From: Streptomyces sp. IMTB 2501
GTDB taxonomy: Bacteria; Actinomycetota; Actinomycetes; Streptomycetales; Streptomycetaceae
Direction of reading: 5' to 3'
NCBI RefSeq assembly: GCF_001953885.1
Contig: NZ_MQUS01000017.1
Span: forward strand, 148,312-208,162
Length of the DNA stretch: 59,851 nucleotides
Within the stretch, counting starts at the first letter, position 1. Each line of letters opens with the position of its first letter. This document shows, piece after piece, positions 1 through 7,926 of this stretch. The translations under genes and the position numbers were made by a program. Below the pieces are notes generated by a model. That model had not been told where the DNA came from. It saw only the letters and a list, made by a program, of their open reading frames with translations, and searched no databases.

Positions 1-1
1 G

Positions 2-74
2 TGGAGCTAAGGAGAATTGAACTCCTGACCTCCTGCATGCCATGCAGGCGCTCTACCAACTGAGCTATAGCCCC
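2..74 (-). tRNA. tRNA-Ala (anticodon GGC), copy 1
   Basis: The reverse complement folds as a 73-nt cloverleaf. The acceptor stem is GGGGCTA/TAGCTCC, including the G3:U70 wobble pair that marks alanine tRNAs. The anticodon stem CCTGC/GCAGG holds the loop ATGGCAT, giving anticodon GGC, which reads the GCC codon dominant in high-GC genomes. The discriminator base is A and CCA is not encoded. An identical copy lies about 1.15 kb away. Confidence 0.97.
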
Positions 75-282
75 TTGTTTTCTTGTTTCGCCCGGTTCCC
101 CCGGCGACGACGTAAACATTACAGGCACGGCGACGCAGCGCCAAATCGCTTTCGGATTCACACCCATACGGCCGCGAATGTCCGCTTTTGTGGCCACGAT
201 CGCGTCGCCGGCAGACCACCGCCGGGTGCCGGTTGCGCTCGCCGGACATCGTTGCCGCGGCGCGATGGTGGTGCGGCGCGCG

Positions 283-516
283 TCAAGCCGTCACGAAGGA
301 GTAGAACCGCTTGAGTGTGCAGTGCTCTTCCAGGAGACGGCCGTAGATCGGCTCGCCCTCCAATTCCCGGTACGTCTCGATCGGGTCGCCTTTTATGATC
401 AGCGCCCGCGCGCATTCCTCGCACCAGTACTGGTAATCGGGGTTGATCGGCTCCATGTCGCGGACGATCGGGGTACCGCTCCCGCACCAGTCGCACTTTC
501 GCCTGTGTGCACCCAT
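283..516 (-). CDS. Small Cys-rich (zinc-ribbon-like) hypothetical protein
   Basis: A 77-residue cytoplasmic protein with two CxxC pairs (C8/C11 and C32/C35) that could form one zinc site. The second half is charged and has no membrane segment. Function is unknown. It starts three bases after the stop of the upstream zinc-ribbon gene, and its Shine-Dalgarno (GGAG) lies inside that gene's last codons, so the two are almost certainly one transcript and possibly translationally coupled. Codon usage is GC-rich like that of neighbouring core genes. The pair lies between two tRNA-Ala copies. Confidence 0.7.
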   Translation of the reverse strand: MGAHRRKCDWCGSGTPIVRDMEPINPDYQYWCEECARALIIKGDPIETYRELEGEPIYGRLLEEHCTLKRFYSFVTA

Positions 517-519
517 CGA

Positions 520-693
520 TCAGCTCCAGCTGTGGCCGCAGGCCGTGCACACGTAGGAGATTCCACCGTTGTCGCCGAGAACTTGGGCGACATGCGCGGA
601 ACCGCAGGAAGGGCAGCTCAGCCGGGTGGTCGTGTCCTGTATCAACGCAGCACCGAGGAGGTGGCCGACCTCCCCAAGGATGCTCGCAGGCAT
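520..693 (-). CDS. Small zinc-ribbon protein
   Basis: A 57-residue protein with a clear C4 zinc ribbon: C27/C30 (CPSC) and C49/C52 (CTAC). A short hydrophobic helix precedes it. The ATG at 693 is preferred over the GTG at 717 because GGGAGGG precedes it at normal spacing. The C-terminal ribbon resembles those of transcription or RNA-associated proteins, but that is too general to name a function. It is the first gene of a two-gene unit with the Cys-rich protein at 283-516. Confidence 0.65.
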   Translation of the reverse strand: MPASILGEVGHLLGAALIQDTTTRLSCPSCGSAHVAQVLGDNGGISYVCTACGHSWS

Positions 694-762
694 CGCTACT
701 CCCTCCCGTCGGGCCACGCCCCCTTCCGGCCGTTTGATTCTGCCACGGCCGGAGCAATACGG

Positions 763-978
763 TCAGCGACGCCTCAGTACCAGTCCGGACACGGCTCCCG
801 CCGCGGCCGTTCCGGCCAGCGCCCAGGCACACACCGAGAACGCCTCCGCAGAGGTATACGAGCGCAAAGCCCCGAGTGACTCAAGCCTGTTCAGGAACAG
901 TGTGCCGAAAGACGCCGTACCGATCAGGCCGCCGAGCCGGGTGAGCGTCGCCGACAAACCGCCGGCGTCCGCCGCGCC
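763..978 (-). pseudogene. C-terminal remnant of a DHA2/EmrB-type MFS transporter
   Basis: The last roughly 70 codons read as the end of a 14-TM drug-efflux MFS protein. A GGLSATLTRLGG stretch and a GTASFGTLFLN helix are followed by a final hydrophobic helix and a basic tail (LVLRRR). Nothing upstream continues the family; the frame runs into unrelated sequence and then into the tRNA-Ala gene. It is therefore a 5'-deleted stub. It fits a rearrangement or deletion between the two tRNA-Ala copies, though its origin cannot be shown from this sequence alone. Confidence 0.65.
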
Positions 979-1079
979 CTCGGGGCCGCACGGCGGCGAG
1001 CGCACCGGTGGGCGCCGGCCGGCACCGCGGCTCCGGCCGGCGGGAGCCACGGGAGGTCCTGACCCGCCGCCGGAATGCG

Positions 1080-1113
1080 GAAGGTCCCGCCCCCTGACGG
1101 GGACGGGACCTTC
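1080..1113 (-). terminator. Hairpin terminator after tRNA-Ala copy 2
   Basis: Perfect inverted repeat GAAGGTCCCG/CGGGACCTTC, extended inward by further C/G pairs. It lies about 40 nt downstream of the 3' end of the tRNA-Ala gene at 1152-1224 in its direction of transcription. There is no long U tract, as is usual in Streptomyces. Confidence 0.6.
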
Positions 1114-1151
1114 ATCACCGATCTTTGACAACTCGGCGGAGTGTCGATCAG

Positions 1152-1224
1152 TGGAGCTAAGGAGAATTGAACTCCTGACCTCCTGCATGCCATGCAGGCG
1201 CTCTACCAACTGAGCTATAGCCCC
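1152..1224 (-). tRNA. tRNA-Ala (anticodon GGC), copy 2
   Basis: Identical over its full length to the tRNA at 2-74: the same G3:U70 pair, GGC anticodon and A discriminator. It lies about 90 bp downstream of the histidine phosphatase gene on the same strand and is followed by a strong hairpin at 1080-1113. Confidence 0.97.
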
Positions 1225-1317
1225 TCGCGTTCTTCCCGCTCGGCGGGGCGAACAAGAAGAACTTTAGCCTGTGACCTGCCAGAAAGTGAAATCCGGGGTC
1301 CGCGAGCCTGCTGGGGC

Positions 1318-1986
1318 TCAGTCGTCGTCGCCGAGGACGGGCTCCGGGAGGGTGCCCGCGTTGTGCTCCAGCAGGCGCCAGCCGCGCGCGCCCTCGCCGA
1401 GCACGGACCAGCAGCAGTTGGAGAGGCCGCCGAGGCTCTCCCAGTGCCGGGCCTCCAGGCCGAGCAGCCGGCCGATGGTGGTGCGGATGGTGCCGCCGTG
1501 GCTGACGACGACGAGGGTGCCGTCCTCGGGCAGCTTCTCGGCGTGCCTGAGGACGACGGGTGCGGCACGGTCGGCGACCTCGGTCTCCAGTTCGCCGCCG
1601 CCGCGGCGGACGGCCTCGCCGCGCTTCCAGGCGGCGTACTGCTCGCCGTAGCGGGCGATGATCTCGGCGTGCGTCAGCCCCTGCCAGAGGCCCGCGTAGG
1701 TCTCGCGCAGGCCCTCTTCGCGGGTGATGTCGAGGCCGGTGAGGGCGGCCAGCTCGGCGGCCGTGCCCGCCGCCCGCTGCAGGTCCGAGGAGATGATCGC
1801 GTCGGGCCCCAGGGAGGCCAGCAGCCGGGCGGCGCGGCGAGCCTGGCCGATGCCGGTCTCGGTCAGGGCGACGTCCGTGCTGCCCTGGAAGCGCCGCTCC
1901 ACGTTCCAGGCGGTCTGGCCGTGCCGCCACAGGATGATGCGGCGGCCGCGGTCCTTGCGGTCGGTGACCTCTCCGGTGGTGCTCAT
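1318..1986 (-). CDS. Histidine phosphatase (phosphoglycerate mutase-like)
   Basis: A 222-residue member of the histidine phosphatase superfamily. The phosphohistidine motif RHGQT is at residues 21-25 (H22). The family Glu lies in the ETYAGLWQG segment and the second catalytic His in VVSHGG. This clade includes broad-specificity acid phosphatases and sugar-phosphate phosphatases, and the substrate here cannot be inferred. The ATG at 1986 overlaps the stop of rsfS (GTGATG), indicating translational coupling. It is the fourth gene of the nadD-LytR-rsfS-phosphatase run, and that order is common in actinobacteria. Confidence 0.9.
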   Translation of the reverse strand: MSTTGEVTDRKDRGRRIILWRHGQTAWNVERRFQGSTDVALTETGIGQARRAARLLASLGPDAIISSDLQRAAGTAAELAALTGLDITREEGLRETYAGLWQGLTHAEIIARYGEQYAAWKRGEAVRRGGGELETEVADRAAPVVLRHAEKLPEDGTLVVVSHGGTIRTTIGRLLGLEARHWESLGGLSNCCWSVLGEGARGWRLLEHNAGTLPEPVLGDDD

Positions 1987-2429
1987 CACCACTCCCCGCC
2001 CGGCTCCCGCTCGGCCTCGGCGGCCTGCAGCCTGGCGTGCTCCGCCGCCTTGCCGCGGGTGGCCTTGGCGTCGGCGGGCAGCTCCAGCTCGGGGCAGTCC
2101 TTCCACAGCCGCTCCAGGGCGTAGAAGACACGCTCCTCGCTGTGCTGGACGTGGACGACGATGTCGACGTAGTCGAGCAGGATCCAGCGGGAGTCGCGGT
2201 CTCCCTCACGGCGCACCGGCTTGGCGCCGAGCTCCTTCAGCAGGCGCTCCTCGATCTCGTCGACGATGGCTTTCACCTGGCGGTCGTTCGGCGCGGAGGC
2301 CAGCAGGAAGGCGTCCGTGATCGACAGCACATCGCTGACGTCGTACGCGATGACGTCGTGGGCGAGCTTGTCGGCCGCCGCCTGGGCAGCGGTGTTGATG
2401 AGGTCAAGAGAACGGTCGGTGGCGGTCAC
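1986..2429 (-). CDS. rsfS: Ribosome silencing factor RsfS (Iojap/DUF143)
   Basis: A 147-residue RsfS. Family knowledge: it binds L14 on the large ribosomal subunit and blocks subunit joining when nutrients are scarce. Visible family features are the ITDAFLLASAPNDRQV core, a central WILLDYVDIVVHV strand and the ERVFYALERLW helix. The GTG at 2429 fits the family N-terminus better than the upstream TTG at 2435. It overlaps the following phosphatase gene by one base and lies about 100 bp after the LytR-type gene, close to nadD as in many bacteria. Confidence 0.95.
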   Translation of the reverse strand: MTATDRSLDLINTAAQAAADKLAHDVIAYDVSDVLSITDAFLLASAPNDRQVKAIVDEIEERLLKELGAKPVRREGDRDSRWILLDYVDIVVHVQHSEERVFYALERLWKDCPELELPADAKATRGKAAEHARLQAAEAEREPGGEW

Positions 2430-2530
2430 AAGCAAGCTTTCGGTCGGCGGTCACTAGACCTCAAGGGTCTCACGGACCGCCCGGCGCACCCCACGCGATT
2501 ACGGTGCCACGTGGGGTGCCCGGGACCTGG

Positions 2531-4255
2531 TCACGAGCTGCCGGGCTGGTAGTCCCGGCCGAGGACGACCGAGACGTCGGCACCCGAGGAGACGGTTCCC
2601 TTGGCCACGGAGCCGGCGGGCAGGCCGAGGGTCTTGGCGACCTCGGCGGCGTCGGACTTGTGGGAGGCGTCCGAGTAGGTCACCTTCGAGGCGGCCTGGG
2701 TGCCGGAGGCGCTGCCGCCCTCCAGGAAGGTGAAGCCGCCGTTGAGCAGCACCACGCGGGCCTTCTCGGTGTCGTCCTTCACACCGGTGGCGTTCTGCAC
2801 GGAGACCCGGACCGCGGAGCCCGCGTCGGGGCTCTTGGCGGTGCCGCCGAGGATGTCCTTGACCACGCTGTCGCTGGTCTTCGCGCTCAGCGTGCCGTCG
2901 GGCTGCACGGGCAGCAGGGCGGTCTTGTAGGAGCCGCTCTTGGCGAGGTCGGCGAGCTTGGCGAGGAAGGCGCCGAGGTCCTGGTCGGTGAGCGGCGGGT
3001 CGAGGATCTGCGCCAGGGTCTGCACGGTCGTCGTGGCCGCCGACGGATCGGAGGACAGCTTGCGCAGCACGCCCTGCATGACCTGGCCGAACCGCTCAAG
3101 CTGGGCGTCCTCGGACTCGCCGGAGGCCCGGTAGGTGGCGTAGGCGACGGCCATCTTGCCGCTGAGGGTCTGGGCGCTGCCCTTGTGGACGATCGGCTCG
3201 GCACCCGTCTTCTTGGTGTCCGGGTCGGGCACGTCGGTGTTGGTGTCGAGGTCGATGTTGCCGACCAGGTCGACGAGGTTCTGCAGATAGGGGGTGTCGA
3301 GGCGCCAGGTGCCCTGGATGCTGGTGCCGAGAACGGTGCCGAGCTGGTCCCGGGTGCCGGAGGAGCCGTCGCCGTCCACCGACTTGGCGAGGGTCGTGGT
3401 GGAGCCGTCGTCGCCGCTCAGGGCCAGGGAGTTGGGCAGCAGCACGGTACTGCCCTGCTTGGTCGTGGTGTTGTCGACCAGCAGTGCCGTGGAGGTGCCG
3501 CCCTTGGCGGTGTTGTGCAGGTGGACGACGATCACGTCGCGCTTCTGGGCGCCGACCGGCGTGCCCGCGCCGGGCTTGGAACCGGACGAGGACAGGCTCG
3601 GCAGCTTCCCGGCGTACCAGAGGTAGCCGACGCCGCCGACGGCGACGAGGGCGAGGACGACGAACAGGGCGATGATCCGGCTGCGGGCGCGGCGGCGGGC
3701 CTCCTCGCGGCGCTCGGAGCGGTTCTCGGTGAACTGCAGCCAGTCGATGACGTCCTCGGAGTCGCCGTCCGGCTCCTCGACGAACGCGAACTGCTCGGTG
3801 TGGTAGTCCCGTTCGTCCCCGTCCCGCCGCTGCCCTGGCCGTCCCGGGGCGTGCGGTTCCTCCGCCGGGCCGGCCTGCTGCGGGATATAGGCGGTCTGCT
3901 CGGTGACCCGGGGCTGCTGCCCGCTGCTCGCGGCCTGCCCGTAGGGGTCGTAGCCGGCGGTCTGGTGGGTTCCGGTGCCGTAGGGGTCGTACGGGGCCTG
4001 GGCGCCGTAGGGGTCGTACCCGGGTGCGGGCCGGCCGGAGTCGTAGGGGGGCACCGGCTGCTGCTGGCCGGTGGCGTACGGATCGTAGCCGTAGCCCTGT
4101 TGCTGGGCGTACGGGTCGTAGGGGGCCTGCTGGGCCTGTGGAGACTGCTGTGCCGGGATCTGCCGGTACACGGGCTGGCCGTGCTCGTCGTAGCCGACGA
4201 GTTCGTACGGGCCTGCGCCGTAGCCGGCGTCGCCCACGTCGTATCGGTTGTTCAC
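2531..4255 (-). CDS. Divergent LytR-CpsA-Psr/LytR_C membrane protein (PdtA-like)
   Basis: A 574-residue protein. Residues 1 to about 110 are a cytoplasmic tail rich in Pro, Gln, Tyr and Gly with repeated YDPY(G/A) units. An acidic/basic stretch and one TM segment (about 192-215) follow, then an extracellular LCP-like region and a C-terminal LytR_C domain (VQNATG onwards). LCP enzymes transfer polymer precursors from lipid carriers to peptidoglycan. The usual LCP catalytic Asp/Arg signatures are not obvious, so the core is divergent. By position it matches the S. coelicolor polymer transferase I recall as PdtA (SCO2578), needed for proper sporulation. GTG 4255 has GAGAGGGG upstream. Confidence 0.8.
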   Translation of the reverse strand: MNNRYDVGDAGYGAGPYELVGYDEHGQPVYRQIPAQQSPQAQQAPYDPYAQQQGYGYDPYATGQQQPVPPYDSGRPAPGYDPYGAQAPYDPYGTGTHQTAGYDPYGQAASSGQQPRVTEQTAYIPQQAGPAEEPHAPGRPGQRRDGDERDYHTEQFAFVEEPDGDSEDVIDWLQFTENRSERREEARRRARSRIIALFVVLALVAVGGVGYLWYAGKLPSLSSSGSKPGAGTPVGAQKRDVIVVHLHNTAKGGTSTALLVDNTTTKQGSTVLLPNSLALSGDDGSTTTLAKSVDGDGSSGTRDQLGTVLGTSIQGTWRLDTPYLQNLVDLVGNIDLDTNTDVPDPDTKKTGAEPIVHKGSAQTLSGKMAVAYATYRASGESEDAQLERFGQVMQGVLRKLSSDPSAATTTVQTLAQILDPPLTDQDLGAFLAKLADLAKSGSYKTALLPVQPDGTLSAKTSDSVVKDILGGTAKSPDAGSAVRVSVQNATGVKDDTEKARVVLLNGGFTFLEGGSASGTQAASKVTYSDASHKSDAAEVAKTLGLPAGSVAKGTVSSGADVSVVLGRDYQPGSS

Positions 4256-4271
4256 CGGTGCCCCTCTCGGC

Positions 4272-4958
4272 TCACTCGCCGCGGTACAGCTCGCGCTTGT
4301 CGATGTAGCGCACGACTCCGTCCGGCACCATGTACCAGATGGGGTCTCCCTTGGCGACTCTCGCACGGCAGTCTGTGGAGGAGATGGCGAGCGCCGGCAC
4401 CTCGACGAACGACACACCGCCCTCCGGCAGACCCGGATCGGTCAGGTGGTGCCCGGGCCGCGTGACGCCGATGAAGTGGGCGAGGGAGAACAGTTCCTCG
4501 CTGTCCCGCCAGGTCAGCAGCTGAGCGAGGGCGTCGGCGCCGGTGATGAAGAACAGGTCTGTGTCGGGGTTGAGGGCGCGCAGATCGCGCAGGGTGTCCA
4601 CGGTGTAGGTGGGACCGCCGCGGTCGATGTCGATACGGCTGACGGAGAACTGCGGGTTCTCGGCGGTCGCGATGACCGTCATCAGATAGCGGTCCTCGGC
4701 CGGGGAGACCTTGCGGTGGGACTTCTGCCACGGCTGGCCGGTGGGCACGAACACCACCTCGTCGAGGTGGAACTGCGCGGCGACCTCGCTGGCCGCCACG
4801 AGGTGCCCGTGGTGGATCGGATCGAATGTTCCGCCCATGACGCCCAGGCGGCGCTTGCCCGCGTTGGCGGGGCCCTGGCCCGGCCGGTACTGCGGGTGCT
4901 TCACCGTGTCGTCGGCGCTCTCGTACGCCGGACCGGTAGGCATGTCCTGCTCTCCCAT
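4272..4958 (-). CDS. nadD: Nicotinate-nucleotide adenylyltransferase
   Basis: NadD converts nicotinate mononucleotide and ATP to deamido-NAD in NAD synthesis. The nucleotidyltransferase signature GGTFDPIHHGHL follows a variable N-terminal extension of about 40 residues, and the ISSTDCR motif near the C-terminus binds ATP. The ATG at 4958 is given, but a second ATG at 4943 has a better-placed GGAG and may be the true start. The stop lies 16 bp before the LytR-type gene, so nadD, LytR-type, rsfS and phosphatase look like one operon. Confidence 0.95.
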   Translation of the reverse strand: MGEQDMPTGPAYESADDTVKHPQYRPGQGPANAGKRRLGVMGGTFDPIHHGHLVAASEVAAQFHLDEVVFVPTGQPWQKSHRKVSPAEDRYLMTVIATAENPQFSVSRIDIDRGGPTYTVDTLRDLRALNPDTDLFFITGADALAQLLTWRDSEELFSLAHFIGVTRPGHHLTDPGLPEGGVSFVEVPALAISSTDCRARVAKGDPIWYMVPDGVVRYIDKRELYRGE

Positions 4959-5013
4959 GCGTGCAGACCCTACCGGCCCGGTCTCGGGCGTCCGGCCGGG
5001 GACGGGGTCCGGC

Positions 5014-5169
5014 TCAGCGGTCGCGGTTGAAGCGGGTGGTGATCCACAGCAGGAGCAGCAGGATGACGAGGGCGCTGCCACCGGTGATGGCCGGGTTCAG
5101 GCTGTTGTGGTGGCCGCCTTCGGCTTCGGCGAGGGTGACCAAGTGGGCTGCGGTGCTGTGAAGGCTCAT
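5014..5169 (-). CDS. 51-residue single-pass membrane protein
   Basis: A short open frame (ATG 5169, TGA 5014-5016) encodes a 51-residue peptide. It has a polar N-terminus with a His pair, one hydrophobic segment (roughly residues 30-43, rich in Leu/Ile/Val) and a basic tail ending FNRDR, predicting C-in topology by the positive-inside rule. Codon bias is good throughout. It lies just upstream of nadD. No function is known to me. It may be a conserved Streptomyces small membrane protein, and comparison with other species would settle it. Confidence 0.6.
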   Translation of the reverse strand: MSLHSTAAHLVTLAEAEGGHHNSLNPAITGGSALVILLLLLWITTRFNRDR

Positions 5170-5290
5170 CTTCGGCAGGACCTAACGCGTGTGGGCGGGA
5201 TAAAGATGTCGGCTCATCGTATGCGGGCGGCCCGGCGGCGATCACGCCGACTCCGCCGTCGGGGGCGGCAGCCGGAACTTTCGCCGACTG

Positions 5291-5455
5291 TCAGTCGTCT
5301 TTCTTCTTGTAGCCGCGCAGCAGGAACCAGGCGGTCAGTGCACAGCCCAGGATCATGACGATCAGGACGATGCGGAGCAGATTCCCCGCCCCGTGCTGCT
5401 GGACGGCGCTCGTGGCGGCCTCGGTCAGCCAGGCGGCTGCGGGGTGATGCTCCAT
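5291..5455 (-). CDS. 54-residue single-pass membrane protein
   Basis: A 54-residue peptide starting at ATG 5455 with a strong AAGGAG eight bases upstream. About 26 polar residues precede a hydrophobic helix (residues 29-46), and the tail is basic-acidic (RGYKKKDD). It is divergent from the M48 peptidase gene, with about 100 bp between the starts, and is followed 120 bp on by another tiny membrane-protein gene. Function unknown. The strong ribosome-binding site and codon bias favour a real gene. Confidence 0.65.
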   Translation of the reverse strand: MEHHPAAAWLTEAATSAVQQHGAGNLLRIVLIVMILGCALTAWFLLRGYKKKDD

Positions 5456-5557
5456 GGGTGGACTCCTTCGGCTGTACTGCCCGTCCACGGTATCTCCGCC
5501 TAGGCTGGGCTCCGCCTCGGGGGCACAGCGGGCACTCATACGCACATGGGGGAAGAC

Positions 5558-6649
5558 ATGTCCGACGACGGCCAGCAGCACACGGGGCACGAGCGCGTGC
5601 CGAGCAGGCAGCGCAGGCGCTTCCCGGGGATCTCCTCGCGTGCCTATGAGCATCCGTCCGACCGCTCGGCCCTGGTCGCGCTGCGCAAGCTGAGCGGATT
5701 CGACACCGTCTTCAAGGCGCTCAGCGGGCTGCTGCCCGAGCGGAGCCTGAGACTGCTGTACCTGTCCGACTCGGTGCGCGTCTCCGAGCGGCAGTTCCAG
5801 CACCTGCACGACATGCTGCAGGACGCCTGTTACATCCTGGACCTGGAGAAGGTCCCGCCGATGTACGTCACACAGGATCCGCAGCCGAACGCGATGTGCA
5901 TCGGCCTGGACGAGCCGATCATCGTCGTCACCACCGGGTTGGTGGAGCTCCTCGACGAGGAGGAGATGCGGGCGGTCGTCGGACACGAGGCGGGACACGC
6001 GCTGTCCGGGCACTCGGTGTACCGCACGATCCTGTTGTTCCTGACCAGCCTCGCGCTGAAGGTGGCCTGGATCCCGCTGGGCAACCTCGCGATCATGGCG
6101 ATCATCACGGCGCTCAGGGAGTGGTTCCGCAAGTCGGAGCTGTCCGCCGACCGGGCGGGGCTGCTGGTGGGGCAGGACCTGCAGGCCTCGATGCGCGGCC
6201 TGATGAAGATCGCGGGCGGCAACCATCTGCACGAGATGAACGTGGACGCGTTCCTGGAGCAGGCCGAGGAGTACGAGTCAGGGGGCGATCTGCGCGACTC
6301 GGTGCTGAAGATCCTGAACGTGCTGCCCCGCTCACACCCGTTCACCGCCGTGCGGGCGGCCGAGCTGAAGAAGTGGGCCGAGTCCCGGGACTTCCAGCGG
6401 ATCATGGACGGCCACTACCCGCGGCGCGACGAGGACAAGGACACCTCGGTCAGTGACTCGTTCCGCGAGTCGGCGGCCAGCTACGCGAGCGATGTGAAGA
6501 CCTCCAAGGACCCGCTGATGAAGCTGGTCACCGACCTGGCGGGCGGCGCGGGCGACCTGGGTGGCCGGGTCCGCCGGGGCTTCGAGGGCTTCCGCACCCC
6601 GCCCCCTCCGAAGGAGGGCCCGACGGACACTCCGCGGGACGAGGAGTAG
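5558..6649 (+). CDS. M48-family metallopeptidase (HtpX/Ste24-like)
   Basis: A zinc endopeptidase of about 363 residues. The HEAGH motif is near residue 143, and the third-ligand motif ELSADRAG follows after a hydrophobic stretch that probably crosses or inserts in the membrane. The C-terminal third is hydrophilic and variable. M48 proteases degrade or process membrane and lipidated proteins. The ATG at 5558 is chosen over 5546 because GGGGGAAG sits directly before it. It is the only plus-strand gene in the first 39 kb, so it has its own promoter in the 100-bp divergent gap. It faces two small membrane proteins of unknown role. Confidence 0.9.
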   Translation: MSDDGQQHTGHERVPSRQRRRFPGISSRAYEHPSDRSALVALRKLSGFDTVFKALSGLLPERSLRLLYLSDSVRVSERQFQHLHDMLQDACYILDLEKVPPMYVTQDPQPNAMCIGLDEPIIVVTTGLVELLDEEEMRAVVGHEAGHALSGHSVYRTILLFLTSLALKVAWIPLGNLAIMAIITALREWFRKSELSADRAGLLVGQDLQASMRGLMKIAGGNHLHEMNVDAFLEQAEEYESGGDLRDSVLKILNVLPRSHPFTAVRAAELKKWAESRDFQRIMDGHYPRRDEDKDTSVSDSFRESAASYASDVKTSKDPLMKLVTDLAGGAGDLGGRVRRGFEGFRTPPPPKEGPTDTPRDEE

Positions 6650-6766
6650 ACCACGACGGCGGGATCCGCCAGTGCCGGACCCTTCTCAGCCCGAGAGGCC
6701 GGTACCGGGTTCCGGGTGGCCGGAAAGGCGCCGCACCCTCACCCCGGCCGGCACGGAAAACGCCGC

Positions 6767-7837
6767 TCACACCTTCGGCTCGGCCCCGGCGGCCAGCGTC
6801 CCGCACAGAGCCGCAGGGCTGTCCGTCTCGTACGGATCGGTGCCCGCGGGGCCGCCGGTGTGGGCCGTCTGGCCCGCCAGCAGGGGACGGAGGTAGGCGG
6901 TGGAGTCCTCGGCGCAGGCGAGGGGGCCCGCCTGGACGTAGGACGTGACCAGCTGGACCTGATGGGTGCGCAGGTCGTCACGGGTGAAGCGGAAGGTCAC
7001 CTCGCGGCGGACCGTGAACAGCGACGCGGCGGCGCCGGCCGCGGCACCGGTGGGGCGCAGGGCGTAGACGAAGGTGTGGTCGGCAGTGACCTCCAGCGCG
7101 CTCGAGTCACTCTCGACGGCCTGCAGATCGCCCTGGACGCGGATCCGGTCGTCGGCGAGCTGGGCGCGGGAGGGGTCGAGACGGACCAGCCAGCCGGTGG
7201 GGGCGTGCCGGCCGTCCGCCGCCGGGTGGTCGAAGCTCTGGTCGAACTGGTCGAGCTGGTCGGAGTCGATGAGGGAACGGACAGGGCTGACCTCGCGGCC
7301 GGTCAGCACCTCGGGGTAGAGCGAGGAACGGACTATGTAGTCCTTGGCGGTGGTGAGCGCGGTCACGACCTGGCTGTCGGAGAAGTGGGCGGTGCCGCGG
7401 GCGGCCGGCAGCGGAATCCCCTCGGCGCCGACATCGAACGGAGCGGCGTGGCTGTGCGCGTACAGGTACTCGGGGTCGGCGGCGCCGGGCACCTTGTCCG
7501 TCGGGGCGAGCGGGATCACCGTCATCCGCAGCGGCTCGGCGGGGCGCCGGGTCTGCGGGGCGCCGTAGGGGTGGCGGACGCCCATGTAGACCGCGGTGCC
7601 GAAGGCCACGGCGATCAGCAGGACGAGGACCAGGGCCTGCCGGGTGAGTCCGCGGTGCAGGGGCGGGCGACGGCGTACGGCGGGCGCGTGGTCGGCCATC
7701 CGCTCCTCGGCGGAGTACTCCTGGAGGCGGGCAGCACGGACGAACGACTCGTCGAACACGACGGATCGGTACTCGTCCTCTCCACCTGCGGGGCCGCCCT
7801 CGGGTGCGCCCTCCGGTGGGTCTCCAGGCTCGCCCAT
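6767..7837 (-). CDS. Single-pass membrane protein with SVVFDE motif (A)
   Basis: A 356-residue protein of unknown function. The acidic cytoplasmic N-terminus carries EYRSVVFDESFVRAA near residues 22-36. A TM helix (about 68-88) and an extracytoplasmic domain of about 260 residues with one Cys pair near the end follow. The motif recurs in the adjacent gene at 7927-8571, also upstream of a TM helix, suggesting a shared cytoplasmic partner. The two proteins lie between the M48 protease and proA. By position they correspond to hypothetical membrane proteins of the S. coelicolor SCO2583/SCO2584 region (from memory). Confidence 0.75.
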   Translation of the reverse strand: MGEPGDPPEGAPEGGPAGGEDEYRSVVFDESFVRAARLQEYSAEERMADHAPAVRRRPPLHRGLTRQALVLVLLIAVAFGTAVYMGVRHPYGAPQTRRPAEPLRMTVIPLAPTDKVPGAADPEYLYAHSHAAPFDVGAEGIPLPAARGTAHFSDSQVVTALTTAKDYIVRSSLYPEVLTGREVSPVRSLIDSDQLDQFDQSFDHPAADGRHAPTGWLVRLDPSRAQLADDRIRVQGDLQAVESDSSALEVTADHTFVYALRPTGAAAGAAASLFTVRREVTFRFTRDDLRTHQVQLVTSYVQAGPLACAEDSTAYLRPLLAGQTAHTGGPAGTDPYETDSPAALCGTLAAGAEPKV

Positions 7838-7926
7838 ACTTTCAGAGTAGGTCTCGGGGGCCTCAGGTAAACGCCCTGCTACACGACAACTTCTGACAGG
7901 TGCTCACCAAAAGTGGGGGCGGGCGC

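Noticed and set aside
763..1209. The whole 148-codon frame as a gene
   Set aside because: It starts inside the tRNA-Ala gene and only its last 70 codons resemble an MFS protein.
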